Positions 53,430 to 64,000 of a stretch of 64,000 nt of DNA are shown here, one piece after another. This DNA comes from Bactericera cockerelli (lineage: Eukaryota > Arthropoda > Insecta > Hemiptera > Triozidae): the NCBI GenBank assembly GCA_024516035.1, contig CM044967.1, positions 8,763,532 to 8,827,531 on the forward strand, written 5' to 3'. The translations under genes and the position numbers were made by a program. The notes below the pieces were generated by a model, which did no database searches, was not told the origin of the DNA, and saw only the letters and a program-made list of their open reading frames with translations. Numbering within the stretch: position 1 is the stretch's first letter; every line of letters starts with the position of its first letter.

Positions 53430-54055
53430 AATATTGTAATTTTATTATCTTAACGTCTATAACATGTTATTCTCTTACGTTTTACATACGCAAGTGCTTG
53501 TACGCATGTAGCTAGGTACCTATATCTTGGAGATTGTTAAGGTGTGTTGACTGTGAACTTCCTATATTCAGTTAAACAAGCTGGCAAAACTACCTTTTTG
53601 CTATGAATAACCTGACATAAGTTACTCACATACTTGTATGTTTACTATACGCTGGCTAGGCATTGCTAGAGTCTGACACTCTTAGTTGGCAAGAGTCTAA
53701 ATAAAGAACCGTAGCTAGTGATATTTTAGTTACCTATGAGGATCTGGCTGACTTTAAAGTAATCAATGTATTTTCCAAGTTGGCTATAAGTCGCAAATTC
53801 AGCCCCTACATCTCATGAAGTACACGAAATCTCATAAAGAATTTTTCTTCGAGTCGTTCTAATTGCTCGTAATGAAAGGAAAATTCAACACCTGGGGATA
53901 ATCTGTGCTTATCTAACGGAAACGAATGATTATTTCTGAGTTCAGTCACTCAGTCAACTAAAATAGAAAAGTGAGAAGTTGTACTAGATGTTCGATCATA
54001 TACATAAGTACTAGAACATACTTGGACACCTGTTTCGAGCAAAGTAGCTCTCTTC
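53430..54055. other. No recognised feature
   Basis: AT-rich, unrecognised sequence. Confidence 0.35.
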
Positions 54056-54059
54056 AGCA

Positions 54060-54352
54060 AGCATGCAGTAGGGCCGAATTTTTTTGTTCACAGAAACTAT
54101 TGTGCACATAAACTTTCTATTTCGACGATGCAGCACCTATCAAACACACCCAGACTTTATCTGCCAATTGACTAGGATTAGAAAGCACTCTCACGTTCAG
54201 AATCCCCCAACTTCCCTTTCAACCATCACACAACGCACTCTGATCGGTTATTTTGTTCAAATTAACCAATCAGAGTGCGTATTTGCGTAATGTGTGTAAA
54301 AAGAGAATTGGGTATTATGAGATTAAGAGTGCCTTCTAGAACGAGGGCTATT
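54060..54352. mobile_element. Palindromic MITE (family I), copy 2
   Basis: The core CACACAACGCACTCTGAT, GGTTATTTTG.. and AACCAATCAGAGTGCG is the inner palindrome of the copy at 4608. The outer ends are GGGCCGAA.. and ..GTGCCTTCTAGAACGAGGGC. Confidence 0.55.
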
Positions 54353-54690
54353 AGAACTTCAAATATGAATGATGCCGTCAACTACTCTCTTTTCGGTCAA
54401 ACAGAGAAATGAGAAGTAACAGTATTTTTTGCACATTACAATACGTTACGAAAATGTGTAAAAAAACCTTTTCTCTATGAGATATAGATACCTCTTCTCG
54501 TTCCGACAGTGTTGGCGTTTTTTTGCAAACCTCTTGACCCAGTTTCACGTTGATTGTTGTCTGACATTTTACTTCGACAAGTGTTTCAACAATGAACAAA
54601 TTAGATGCCCTTCGCACGTGCCCTCACTCTTTGCTTTTCTACTTCTTCAAATCAGTGTTTTCAAAGAAAACATTATTAAAAACCTAGAGA

Positions 54691-54900
54691 GTCAACGTTG
54701 ATGGCGCGTTGAGTGCACCTGTTCTCGTAGGATCACCGAAGTTAAGCAACTTCCAGCGAGGTGAAGACTTTGTGATGATGGTATTCCGACCCAACCCAGG
54801 CTGGGTGAGGTTTATGGGGGTAGCAGGTTTGTTAGCAGATAACACCCCCGTCGTGAAATGACCACTCAAATTGAAAGCGACGTTAAACCCCCCAAAAAAA
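54691..54900 (+). mobile_element. 5S-rRNA-headed SINE, copy 2
   Basis: CTCGTAGGATCACCGAAGTT and AAGCAACTTCCAGCGAGG (5S promoter part), the shared body CCCAGGCTGGGTGAGG, and GAAAGCGACGTTAAACC. The body has an internal deletion after GTAGCAGGTTTGT. Confidence 0.82.
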
Positions 54901-54972
54901 TTAGAGAAAATGGGAATCGTCTAGATTGTCTAGAATGAAGAAAATAATGATAATAACAATAGTGCCCTTTAG

Positions 54973-55068
54973 TTACGACATTTCAGGTGACGAGTCCACC
55001 ACTTTATCCATCGTGTTACCGAGGAGGTCGATGTAATTGGATAGACTATAGAAGAGCATAGCACCACC
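54973..55068 (-). CDS. Candidate terminal exon of a minus-strand gene
   Basis: After gatttatacag, 31 codons read GGAMLFYSLSNYIDLLGNT then MDKVVDSSPEMS and a TAA stop. It has an exon-like size, a clean acceptor and protein-like composition in an otherwise stop-rich area. I do not recognise the protein. The rest of such a gene would lie to the right, but I could not place further exons with confidence. Confidence 0.35.
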   Translation of the reverse strand, partial: GGAMLFYSLSNYIDLLGNTMDKVVDSSPEMS

Positions 55069-55627
55069 CTGTATAAATCTTCACCCATATTAATGAAATA
55101 GTTCACAGGACTTCCTGGGAACACCTCAATGTCAAGGAGGTTACTCACTGCTCGCTACTCACTATGACCATCGTCCTATCCGCCGGAGATGACCCTAAGA
55201 GAGTCTAGGCCAAAGTCTCATGGTGCGAGCAATTAGGATGCTGGGAGCTTTCTACAGTGGTCATTCTGGCAGAGATCCAGAGCTGCATGGAAACCTTGGA
55301 GTGAATAATCATTGGTATTCATTGATCTGAATGAGCGAATTCTCGGTAGTACCTATGTGTAACCCGGATATTAAACATTGGTTGTAGTAAACAGGGGCGG
55401 GTGCACACCCAAAGGGGGGGATTAGGGTTCAGCGCCTTCCAGGACCTTTTTATGTAGGTATATCAGTATAAACAGAAGAGTGAGTTAGTATTAGCTTTTG
55501 TGGTGTTATGTTACTGTAATGTATAGCACTTTTCGGTTATCCGGTTATAATGTGAATGTGAGTTAAATCAGTTAAATTGTGAAAATATTTTAATGCCCCC
55601 CTCCCCAAGTATTTTAGGGTGCATATA

Positions 55628-55928
55628 CTTGGGCATCGTTCCAGAAAGCACACTCACTCCGAAAACCCCAAAACATTTCTTTCTAGCTTCACAATTCGAT
55701 TCAATAATGCATTCAGCGAGTGCGTTATCTGAACGAAATTTGACTGGTTTTAATTTTTAATTTTATATAAACTTACGGGAACTACCAATTCCCACAAGTT
55801 TTGCCTACTTAACACTAGAAATCTTAATATAATAAGAAATATCCTAGCTTGAAAAAGTTGAAAGGGAGATTTGAGGCTTTTGATAGTGCTTTCTGGAAAG
55901 TTTTGATAGTGCTTTCTGGAATGAAGCC
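55628..55928. mobile_element. MITE (family I), copy 3
   Basis: The ends GGGCATCGTTCCAGAAAGCA and TGCTTTCTGGAATGAAGCCC are inverted repeats. GTTGAAAGGGAGATTTGAGG inside matches the other copies. The right end GATAGTGCTTTCTGGAA is duplicated in tandem. Confidence 0.7.
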
Positions 55929-55929
55929 C

Positions 55930-56995
55930 TGATGATAGAGCAGTTTTAGTTTAAGTGCTAGACTATTGAAGTAGGATTCACATTCTCTTTATGATATTAC
56001 TTCTACCCCACCTTGTACATGTTATGCCATTCATCCAGTGATAACCAACCCACCTTCCAACATATAGGTACGCCTCGGGGGTCCATATCTGATAAAAATC
56101 AATAAATCCTCCTTGAACCATTCGTACCTGTGCTAAAGAGAAACCTTTTTTCTCTTCACTTAAGACTTAGAAACAAATGCAAATCTAGTGATATCATCAA
56201 AGTTGTACTGTAGACGTTAAATCAATTTTACCTTGGGTCAATCAAACACTTTGCTTGGCCAAAGTTGATTGAGAATAAAGTATACATTGTAGATGAGAAT
56301 AGAGTAGGTTAATGATAATAAAGTTGAGAAAAAAGGAAGTGATTCGAGGATTATTTCAACTCAGATCGGCATTCCTAATATGATAACTGGTTAAGTGAGG
56401 TTTGGGTAGCCTAATGTTTAATTTCAATACACTCACTGAAGTTGACTAAAGGGCCAATGCAAAATGGTTTTTAATCTTTATGGGTAGACATTGTTTACAA
56501 AATCATTATAAGTGATACTAAAATGTTCCTCATCTTAAATGTTCCTCAGGCTGTTACAACAAAAACTAATCACTGAGGGCCAAATTATGAAACAGGTAGA
56601 AAGTGACTCCAAAATTGTATGTAGGTGCAATGGTGCATATTGCGTACTGAGGATTAGTGAAAATTTCAAATAGGACGCCAGCCACGGAGAATCATTTACA
56701 ACAACAAAGTACCAGGTTTCAGCTAGTTTGAATATAAAACTGTAAACAATCTGTGCCTCTCCCTCACTTCTTGGAAAACTAGCACTTTGGATCATCTTAC
56801 TGTCTATAATTTTGCCAGTATCAGTTGTTAATAAGCTGTGCAAGATTATCTCTTTTTTCTCAGCGATTTTCCAATGGCTCGCTCTGTTGCAAATGAAAAT
56901 CCAGAGAGATCAATATGGGCGCGCTATTTCCCAGCCTTGAGTCAGGTGCTAATGTGGAGACTGAATTACTAGGTATTAGCATACCTTTCACTCTA
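55930..56995. other. Mostly unrecognised; one protein-like frame
   Basis: On the minus strand 56535-56843 holds a 102-codon frame with TDTGKIIDSKMIQSASFP, SEGEAQIVYSFIF and WYFVVVNDSPWL, which reads somewhat like protein. I know no homologue and saw no decisive splice sites. A family G MITE fragment is at 56573-56620. Confidence 0.25.
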
Positions 56996-57002
56996 TCCTG
57001 TT

Positions 57003-57262
57003 GCCGACCTCAGTAGCTTGATCACTGACATGGCGGACTCGTAGCCTGGAGGTCGGTGGTTCGAGTCCCTTTTATGGTAAATATCTAATACAATACTCTG
57101 TTTATCCTGCAAGAATTAGATTAAAGAGTCCGTTTACTCTCACAGTATAAACAAAGTCTCATTTATTGGTATAAAGTATACAAAAGAAGTGAGTAAGGCG
57201 AGTTTGAGGAATTATGATATCACCAAATCACCGTTGTGATTAACACAAATATGATAACTGTT
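57003..57262 (+). mobile_element. SINE family A split into head and tail
   Basis: The head (57003-57072, box B GGTTCGAGTCCC) and the tail (57193-57262, GCGAGTTTGAGGAATTATGA, GATATCACC) are separated by about 120 bp of unrelated sequence. Confidence 0.65.
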
Positions 57263-57719
57263 AAGTGAAGTCTGGGTCGACTGAGAGATTTTAAAGCATG
57301 CCTGATTTTGGCTGTATAGGTTGTTTTTGCCCAATTGTAAAAAGAAGAAGAAGAAGAAAAAAAGAGATGCCTCACATTGTGATTTCAAATCCGTGCTGAA
57401 CAATGAAATCTTGGTTTCATGAATTCAAAACATTTTTATTATAATATGTATCACGTGATATATTTTATAAAACTACAAATGGAAGGAAGTACAAACTCTT
57501 TTGGGGTAGAGAAATAACTGCACATGGGCTTGTTCCACCACGAAAGTTGGAAAATGCTTTAAGCACTAAGCTCGCCTAATGTTTAATTTCGATACATTCA
57601 CTAAAGGGTCAATGCAGAATCGTTTTTTTTTATCTTTATGGGCAGATATCGTTTACTAAATCATTGTAAGTAATACTAAAATATTCCTCATCATTAGGCT
57701 ATTACAACAGAGACACTAA

Positions 57720-57871
57720 GGGCCAAATTATGAAACAAGGTTAAAGGTTAAAGTTAAGATAAGCCAGACTGTCCCTCAACTCGGACTATAGTGCGCTGTG
57801 ATTGGTTGAAACTCCGACTTGAGGGCGTGTCTGACTTATCTTGAATTTAATTCTGTTTCATAACTGGGCCC
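57720..57871. mobile_element. Harbinger-like MITE (family G), best copy
   Basis: The 152-bp element has ends GGGCCAAATTATGAAACA and TGTTTCATAACTGGGCCC with a perfect TAA duplication (57717-57719, 57872-57874). TAA targets and GGGCC ends indicate PIF/Harbinger. Confidence 0.85.
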
Positions 57872-57900
57872 TAACACGCTCCTCATAGGTTGTTACTACA

Positions 57901-59911
57901 CACTGAAAAAAATTTATTGTAGGGCTTACTAAAACTTTAGTAAATTTCACAAGTCTTAGGGTTGATTTAGTGACAGCAAAACGTTTTGTTAAGATTACAA
58001 ATCAAATTTCGTAAACTCTATTTAGTAAAGATAATGATATTTTTCGTTCATCCAACAAATTTATGTTTAGTTACTTTTACTAAACTCATCATTGTATTTT
58101 TGACAAGAAAAGTTCCATTGTCTTTACTAAAGTATTTAGTAAGATCTCAAGCATGCATTCATAATGCTTACGAATCATCTTGTTATGTTTATTAAGGTTG
58201 TTTCTTTCAATTTGTTGAATTTACAATACTGTTTAGTAAAGTTTACAAAATACTTCATTAGTCCATTCAATCGACTCAGTATGGCTTATGATAGTGTTTT
58301 GTAATTTTAAACATAGTAATAGTTGATTTAACAACCAGACTTGTTATTGCTTACGCCAGGGATTGGTTAAATCTACTGAACTGTTTAGTAAGTTTAAGCA
58401 ACCCATTTCGTTCACACTATTGACTCGTCTAGTAAACCTTACGAACAATACTAGTAAATTTTAATGATAGTTTCAGTAAACTTCACTGATAACCTCAGTA
58501 ATCTTCACTGATAACCTCAGTAAACTTCACTGAAAATCATAGTGAACTTCAGAAACGCCTGAAGTAAACTTTTACAACAATTTCAGTAACTAAGTTATTA
58601 TGAGAAAATAATTCAAAATATAATTGAAATAATTTAAAAATATGCATGTATGCAACGCTTTTATTTAAAAATACAGATTAATTTGTTGAAAACATTTAAA
58701 ATACATTAAGAGACATTTAAAATACATACAATTAAAGTTTTAAATGATGAAATACTTGCATTAAATAAATAAAAAAGAATCACCAACCACACAAATTCAC
58801 ACGGCTCACTTACACAACACACTAAGTACACATCAACCACATTCACATAACAAACAAACACAGACTTAGACAACACATCAAATAACCAAAATCTCACACC
58901 ACCTATCAACCAAATCCAGACTTACACAAAACACCCAATAACTAAACTTTCACAATACCTATAAACCCAAACCACACAAAACATCTACGAATAAACCCAA
59001 ACATGACATTATTATAATATTAACTGTGTAAATATTAAAATTAACTGTGTATTTAGAAATTAACGTTCTCCAGTGGACGTTAATATTTAAATAAATAAAT
59101 CAATTTGGTTTTGAAAAAAAAAAAACAACTATACTATTTTAAAAAGATATGACGTAATAATCACAGGACCAACAATCAACATAAAACAACTGAATCTGAA
59201 ATTGATTTCGGTATCTATTAATTGTTGTAGATCTTTTGTCTCTCTCGTCTCTCGACACACGTGTTTTAGCAAGAATTTTGTTCAATCTACAATTCTGTTT
59301 AGTAAATCTAATCAAAGAGTCTTGTAACCGTCATTGACTAGGGGTGATTAACAAAACTTTCGTTGGGACTACAAATGATTTTCATAACGACCGAGTTTTA
59401 CAAAAAAGTTTAGTAAACTTAGCTAAACAAGTCTGTCAGAAATATGAAACCGTATGGTTCATTTAACAAACATGTTTTGTAATTTTAGATAAAATCTTGT
59501 TAAACCAACGAATACTGTTTTGTGTATTTTATCATATATAAATCTGGTAAGAGTAACGATTTTTGTTTGTTAATTATCAGACATGTACTAATCAGGTGGT
59601 ATTTTTAACAGAATAATTTTATTAGATTTAACCAAACTTTTTGTAAATCTTACCAATATATTGGTAATAGATCCAGCAAAACAGAACTTGGTAAGCATAA
59701 CTACTGTTCTGATTACGGTAATTAACACGTTAGTTGGTTTTACGATCAGACGATTTACAAGAATTGATTGATTATTCTTACGAACGCCCAAGTAAAATCT
59801 CAAATGACTATTAGTGGGATTTATCAATTTCTTGTTATTTTAACGAAATTTTTGATTAAAAATCCTTTACAAAACTGTTTAGTAAAAACGAACCTAAAAT
59901 TTTTTTCAGTG
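57901..59911. mobile_element. 2.0-kb CACTG-ended TIR element packed with TTTAGTAAA motifs
   Basis: CACTGAAAAAAATTTATTG opens and its inverse (..AAATTTTTTTCAGTG) closes a 2011-bp element; about 15 bases of the ends pair. Both arms are filled with TTTAGTAAA, AAGTTTACTAAA and similar short motifs in both orientations, and 58460-58560 has tandem CAGTAAACTTCACTGATAAC units. The centre (58680-59220) lacks the motif. No transposase is seen. The superfamily is unassigned and the target duplication unclear (perhaps CA). Confidence 0.75.
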
Positions 59912-59920
59912 CAGAGACTA

Positions 59921-60070
59921 GGCGCCACATTATGAAACAGAATTAAAGTTAAGCTAAGCCTGACACGTTCTCAATTCAGAGTTTTCGACCAATCAATGCG
60001 CACTCTAGCCCGAATTAATAGTGATAGTGTCCACTTAGATTAAATCTAATCCTGTTTTGTAATTCGGCCC
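59921..60070. mobile_element. Harbinger-like MITE (family G)
   Basis: GGCGCCACATTATGAAACAG and CCTGTTTTGTAATTCGGCCC are the ends, followed by TAA. It starts ten bases after the CACTG element ends. Confidence 0.75.
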
Positions 60071-60394
60071 TAAGGGTAATGATATATAAAATAGGATTAC
60101 TACAAAGATTGGCGAGACCGTCCCTCAAGTCATCCCGCATCCGACTTAAGGGACTGACCCTAAAGAACTGAAGTGAGCATTGAAGATCTAAATCATACCT
60201 GTCAGACACTCAGTGATTCTTTTAGAAAAATTGTTTTCTTATTCAAAAACAAAAATTATCCATGAATAATAGGGTAATTTTGTATGTCGGTGTATTTTTA
60301 GCATAATTATTATTACTAAAATGCCTTTAACTCTAACCAACCAATCTCAACTTGCATGATTGTTAAGGGTAGATTCGTAACCAGGAGGTTGGGA

Positions 60395-60541
60395 GATATT
60401 ATAATCGATCGATAAGACGGCGGACTTGTAATCGGAGGTCGGTGGTTCAAGTCCCAAGTTAAGCAAATATTTAGTAAATCGAGTTTGAGTAGTTGTGATA
60501 TCACGATTCGGATTAACACAAATATAATAACTTTACTTAAG
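60395..60541 (+). mobile_element. SINE family A next to the second gap
   Basis: ATCGATCGATAAGACGGCGG, box B GGTTCAAGTCCCAAG and GAGTAGTTGTGATATCACGA, AACACAAATATAATAAC. Confidence 0.75.
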
Positions 60542-60549
60542 AATCAGGG

Positions 60550-60649
60550 NNNNNNNNNNNNNNNNNNNNNNNNNNNNNNNNNNNNNNNNNNNNNNNNNNN
60601 NNNNNNNNNNNNNNNNNNNNNNNNNNNNNNNNNNNNNNNNNNNNNNNNN
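60550..60649. other. Assembly gap (100 N)
   Basis: Exactly 100 N. It follows a family A SINE tail by a few bases. Confidence 1.
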
Positions 60650-60863
60650 CAGATCACCTGTAAACCTGTTACGGTGGTTGTCAGTGGCATGCTGTCACAC
60701 ATTCCACTGCTGACTGCTTACTACTCGTTAGTACAACAGTAGATCGCCCTGCGGATCATTTGAGATTTGTGCAGTAATGTGCACACAGAATTCCTCTAGT
60801 AAAAGTCACATTATGGATTGTGTGTAGGCAGTTGAAATGATGTCTCTAATTTGAAACCTTTTA

Positions 60864-61002
60864 GGGCCGAATCATAAAAATAGGATTAGATTTAATCTAA
60901 ATGGACAGCCTTCCCTTAACTCGGGCTATAGTACGTTGTGATTGGTTGAAAACTCCGGGTGTGTTAGGCTTAGAATAACTTTTATCCTTTCATAATGTAG
61001 TA
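60864..61002. mobile_element. Harbinger-like MITE (family G), diverged
   Basis: GGGCCGAATCATAAAAATAG, ACTCGGGCTATAGTACG and TTGGTTGAAAACTCCG keep the family order. The right end is worn. Confidence 0.6.
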
Positions 61003-61211
61003 CTTATGATACTAAGGTATCACTACCTACTGTAGCTGAAGCTGAAATTCATAATATTTAAAGTTTAAGAAAATATGTACAGATGCAAATATAAAGTAAG
61101 TAAACTAAACATCAACCATAGTTAAGCTAGCTTTTGAGGGCTGAAATATCAATAGCTCGGTTTATGTTTATAAACTCGACTAAATGAGATTGAAATTAAA
61201 ACTCAATGCAA

Positions 61212-61474
61212 GCCAGCGTCGATGGCATGTTGAATACACCGGTTCCCTTCAGAACACCGAAGTTAAGCGACATCCAGCGAGGTTAAGACTTGGATGGGTG
61301 ACCATTCAAATTCTAATTCTCGTGACGCTGGCTTTTCCCGGCCCCACTCAGGCTGGGTGAGGTCAATGTGAGTAGCAGGTTTGTGAGTTTCCTGCGAATG
61401 GAGGGTAAAACCCCCGTCGTGATATGACCATGGCAGTTGAAAGCGACGTTAAACCCCACTTAAAAAAAAAAAAA
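61212..61474 (+). mobile_element. 5S-rRNA-headed SINE, copy 3, longest head
   Basis: The head includes AACACCGAAGTTAAGCGACA and also AAGACTTGGATGGGTGACC, the 5S box C region missing from the other copies. The shared body and GAAAGCGACGTTAAACC plus poly(A) follow. ACTCAATGC occurs on both sides as a target duplication. Confidence 0.9.
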
Positions 61475-61566
61475 CTCAATGCTTATTTGTAAGTAGTAGT
61501 AGCATTCAAATCATAAAATTTTCTTTGCATTATAAGTTGTTTCAAGTTTATAAACTTAAAAAAAAA

Positions 61567-61786
61567 GCCAGCGTCGATGGCGCGTTTAATGCACCAGTTC
61601 TCGTAGGATCACCGAAGTTGAGCAACGTCTAGCGAGGCGAAGACTTCGTGATGCTGGCTTTCCGGTGAGGTTAATGTGGATTGCAGGTTTGTGAGTTTCC
61701 TACGAATAGAGGGTAACGCCCAAGTCGTGATATGATCATGCAGTTGATAGCGACATTAAACCCAAATTAAAAAAAAAAAAAAAAAA
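61567..61786 (+). mobile_element. 5S-rRNA-headed SINE, copy 4
   Basis: GCCAGCGTCGATGGCGCGTT and CTCGTAGGATCACCGAAGTT open it. It has the shortened head (GAAGACTTCGTGATGCTGGC) and loses the start of the shared body. It ends GCGACATTAAACCC plus poly(A). Confidence 0.85.
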
Positions 61787-61789
61787 CAT

Positions 61790-64000
61790 TTTTAACTTTG
61801 CATCTGTAGACTTAATCATTTCTAGTTTTAACCTACGTCATGTAATGAGATTAAGTGGAAAACACTAAACCACAGGTGTTAAATCTCGATGCTCGTGTAC
61901 CAAAAACAAAAAAAAAAATCCCAACAACTCATTGATGATAAAATTTATCGTGATACTTACTAGAAATAATATGTATTAAAATTTCCAGCTGGTGTAACTT
62001 GTCGTAACAGTTCATTTTACATGATTTTAAGAAATAGGTACTTACTGACTAATTTAATGATTTATCGATACTACAAATCAAAATACGTTATCAATATTGC
62101 ACAGTTTCTTGTATACGTAATTTTTGTTTACGATCATTTTTTTTTCTTCTCTTCATGATAGCAACAATAATTCTATGTGAGATTTTTTTATTTATTGTTT
62201 TATATTTTTTTAAATATTACTTTAGTGTAAATCAAAAGACAAAAGAAGAAGAAGAAAATAAAAACGCGTCGCATCCTCTATAGCCTCTAAACACATAATA
62301 GATTAGATCCAGCTTTAAACTTTGTAAGATGGCTGTATGGCATTGTTTTGCCAATTCCAAAAAACCTTTTGTAAGTGTAAATACACTTACACCATCTTAT
62401 AGTTTAAGATGTTGGTTTAAATCTCATATCAACAGAAACGTAAGCTCGGAAGTACCATTGGTCTTGCTAATCCGTTTCCCCGACAAAATGACCTTCTTTG
62501 TGTGAGCGCTCTGTAAAGTTAAAAGTTAAATTTCAACGACAGTAAATCAAACTGCGAAGTCAGCTCACCTTGCGGTCGACTTAAGTCACATTAGAGGAGA
62601 TTAATCTACATCTGAAGACAATGCCTTTCTTAGAGTTTCGAAAAAAAAACAATAGGTACCTTAATAATAATAATACGTATTATAGTTATATTGAAAATTA
62701 AAAATGTATGCATTATAGTAATACTGAAATTTGAAATTGTAGGAAGTGAATTTGTCTCAGACAACAATTGGAATGGTTCTATTATTGTATAGCTTATAAA
62801 TTACCAAGCATCCAGAACTTCTTGACAGGCCAATAATTCACTGAGGCAGCTCGAATACTGAAAGGCTGAGGTTTACTATACTAATCCAGACCTCACGATT
62901 TCTACAGAGAATTGATGGAGTTCAATGATTGATTGAAAGGTTATTTGGTCTCTTGTATTACTTATTTGTAATACACTTCGATAGGTCATGAGATAACCAA
63001 ACGAAATTTCAGGAACTTCTTAATAATGTAAGGTTCCTTATTACAAATGAAGGTCCTGCCAGGTTTTGTAAATTCAACTAAAAGTGTGTGGATTGACGGG
63101 CGAGGTTGCTGATTTTGTACAATACACTGCTGATAATGAATTATATTGATCAAACTGGTAAGTCCAATAATAACTATAAGCTATACCTACCTATGCACAG
63201 GTAAAATCATGATCATGTAAATTTTTAATTGGCCTAAATGTAACACTGTCTTAGGATAGTTGAAAAAATCTTTTGAAGGCGGAATAGCTAAGTGAGCGCG
63301 CAGGAGAGTCTTTAGTAAGTTGATTTTTTAATTACACAATTTCAAAAGTAAACAATTAAGGAGAAATTAAAATCGCTGCTAATGTACATTTAGAACTGCA
63401 AATATACGTAATCGTTCACGGGAAATTTTAGACTTTTTTTGTTCAACAATTTCCAAGAATAATTATAGCATACTTTACAAGGACAGTAAGAACAACTCCT
63501 ACATTAAAACAAAGACACCCTCCATCCTTTAGGGCTTCTACATAATTATATTTGTTAAAAACACCACCACTAAAAGCAGTAGCAGCAACAACAACAAAAA
63601 TATCAATATAAAAACTACAAAAACAACAACAAGAACACTTGGAAAGTTATTTTACAGGGCAAAATAATGTATTAACGAGTATGTTTTTAATATTCAAGTT
63701 ATTGTAGCAAGTTCAAGGCCGTCAACATCTTCAAGAGGTTGTTAAATTTATTGGACCCAATTCACGGTCATTGTATAATATTCGCATGCCAGTAAAAAAT
63801 AGCAAAATACATATAAAATTAAATTTATAAGACACCATGATGGGACCCCAAAAGTGTATTTTGGCATTGAAAAGTGGACTCCCAAATTTTTAGTCCACTG
63901 CATTACTTCCGTTTCTTAAGGGGAAAAAAATGTGAGATGTGAGTATTCTATGCAGTAAACTCTAAATTTAATGTTTCATCAATATTCCAATAACATTTTC
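61790..64000. other. No recognised feature to the window end
   Basis: AT-rich sequence with CAACAACAA stretches near 63570-63630. No gene, terminal repeat or array was identified. Confidence 0.4.

Noticed and set aside
61212..61320. Possible 5S rRNA gene
   Set aside because: Only the internal promoter region resembles 5S. The rest diverges and runs into a SINE body with a poly(A) tail and a target duplication.
1..64000. CRISPR array, bacterial operons or prophage
   Set aside because: There are no spaced direct repeats of the CRISPR kind. Introns, SINEs and LTR elements show this is eukaryotic nuclear DNA.

Overview
This is a metazoan, almost certainly arthropod, genomic window. It is AT-rich, intron-bearing and loaded with transposable elements. 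An insect is favoured because the one clear host gene is a CD36-family receptor closest in my reading to insect epithelial membrane protein (emp), and because the window carries a BEL/Pao LTR retrotransposon, many tRNA-headed SINEs and a 5S-rRNA-headed SINE. A hemipteran is my guess, but the sequence does not prove it. Two 100-N assembly gaps are present (41192-41291 and 60550-60649).

Region 1 (about 1-17000) is the host gene, read right to left on the minus strand. Seven exons can be placed by homology, canonical splice sites and matching phases: 16891-16982 (first membrane segment), 15356-15516, 14769-14910, 10600-10800, 4071-4295, 1513-1681 and 635-753. They give about 370 residues of one continuous CD36-family ectodomain with its six conserved cysteines. 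The cytoplasmic N-terminus and the C-terminal membrane segment lie outside the window or were not found. The introns are packed with SINEs, MITEs and LINE 3' ends. Two exon/intron junctions have been tandemly copied into the intron, which multiplies the 5' splice site.

Region 2 (17000-26450) has no firm gene. It holds SINEs of several families, pogo-like and other MITE remnants, and a five-unit 67-bp minisatellite.

Region 3 (26453-35677) is an intact BEL/Pao retrotransposon: two 649-bp LTRs and one 1732-residue polyprotein with gag, protease, RT, RNase H and integrase. The whole element sits between two equal-length 1009-bp direct repeats, hundreds of times longer than a normal target-site duplication.

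Region 4 (35700-43200) is mostly low-information sequence with SINE and repeat fragments and a few unproven exon candidates.

Region 5 (43229-49800) is a nearly complete APE-type LINE on the minus strand with ORF1, ORF2 and a TTCTA microsatellite tail. ORF2 is interrupted by a 1744-bp TIR transposon in a TA target, which itself contains a SINE: a three-level nest. ORF2 has no ATG before its endonuclease domain and joins ORF1 at a candidate -1 slippery site.

Region 6 (49800-64000) is intergenic or intronic repeat territory. It has a degenerate palindromic minisatellite, palindromic and Harbinger-like MITEs, a 2.0-kb CACTG-ended element full of a TTTAGTAAA motif, and 5S-headed SINEs. The 5S-headed and one tRNA-headed SINE family share the same body, pointing to promoter-head exchange. 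All calls are from reading the sequence; no database search was possible.
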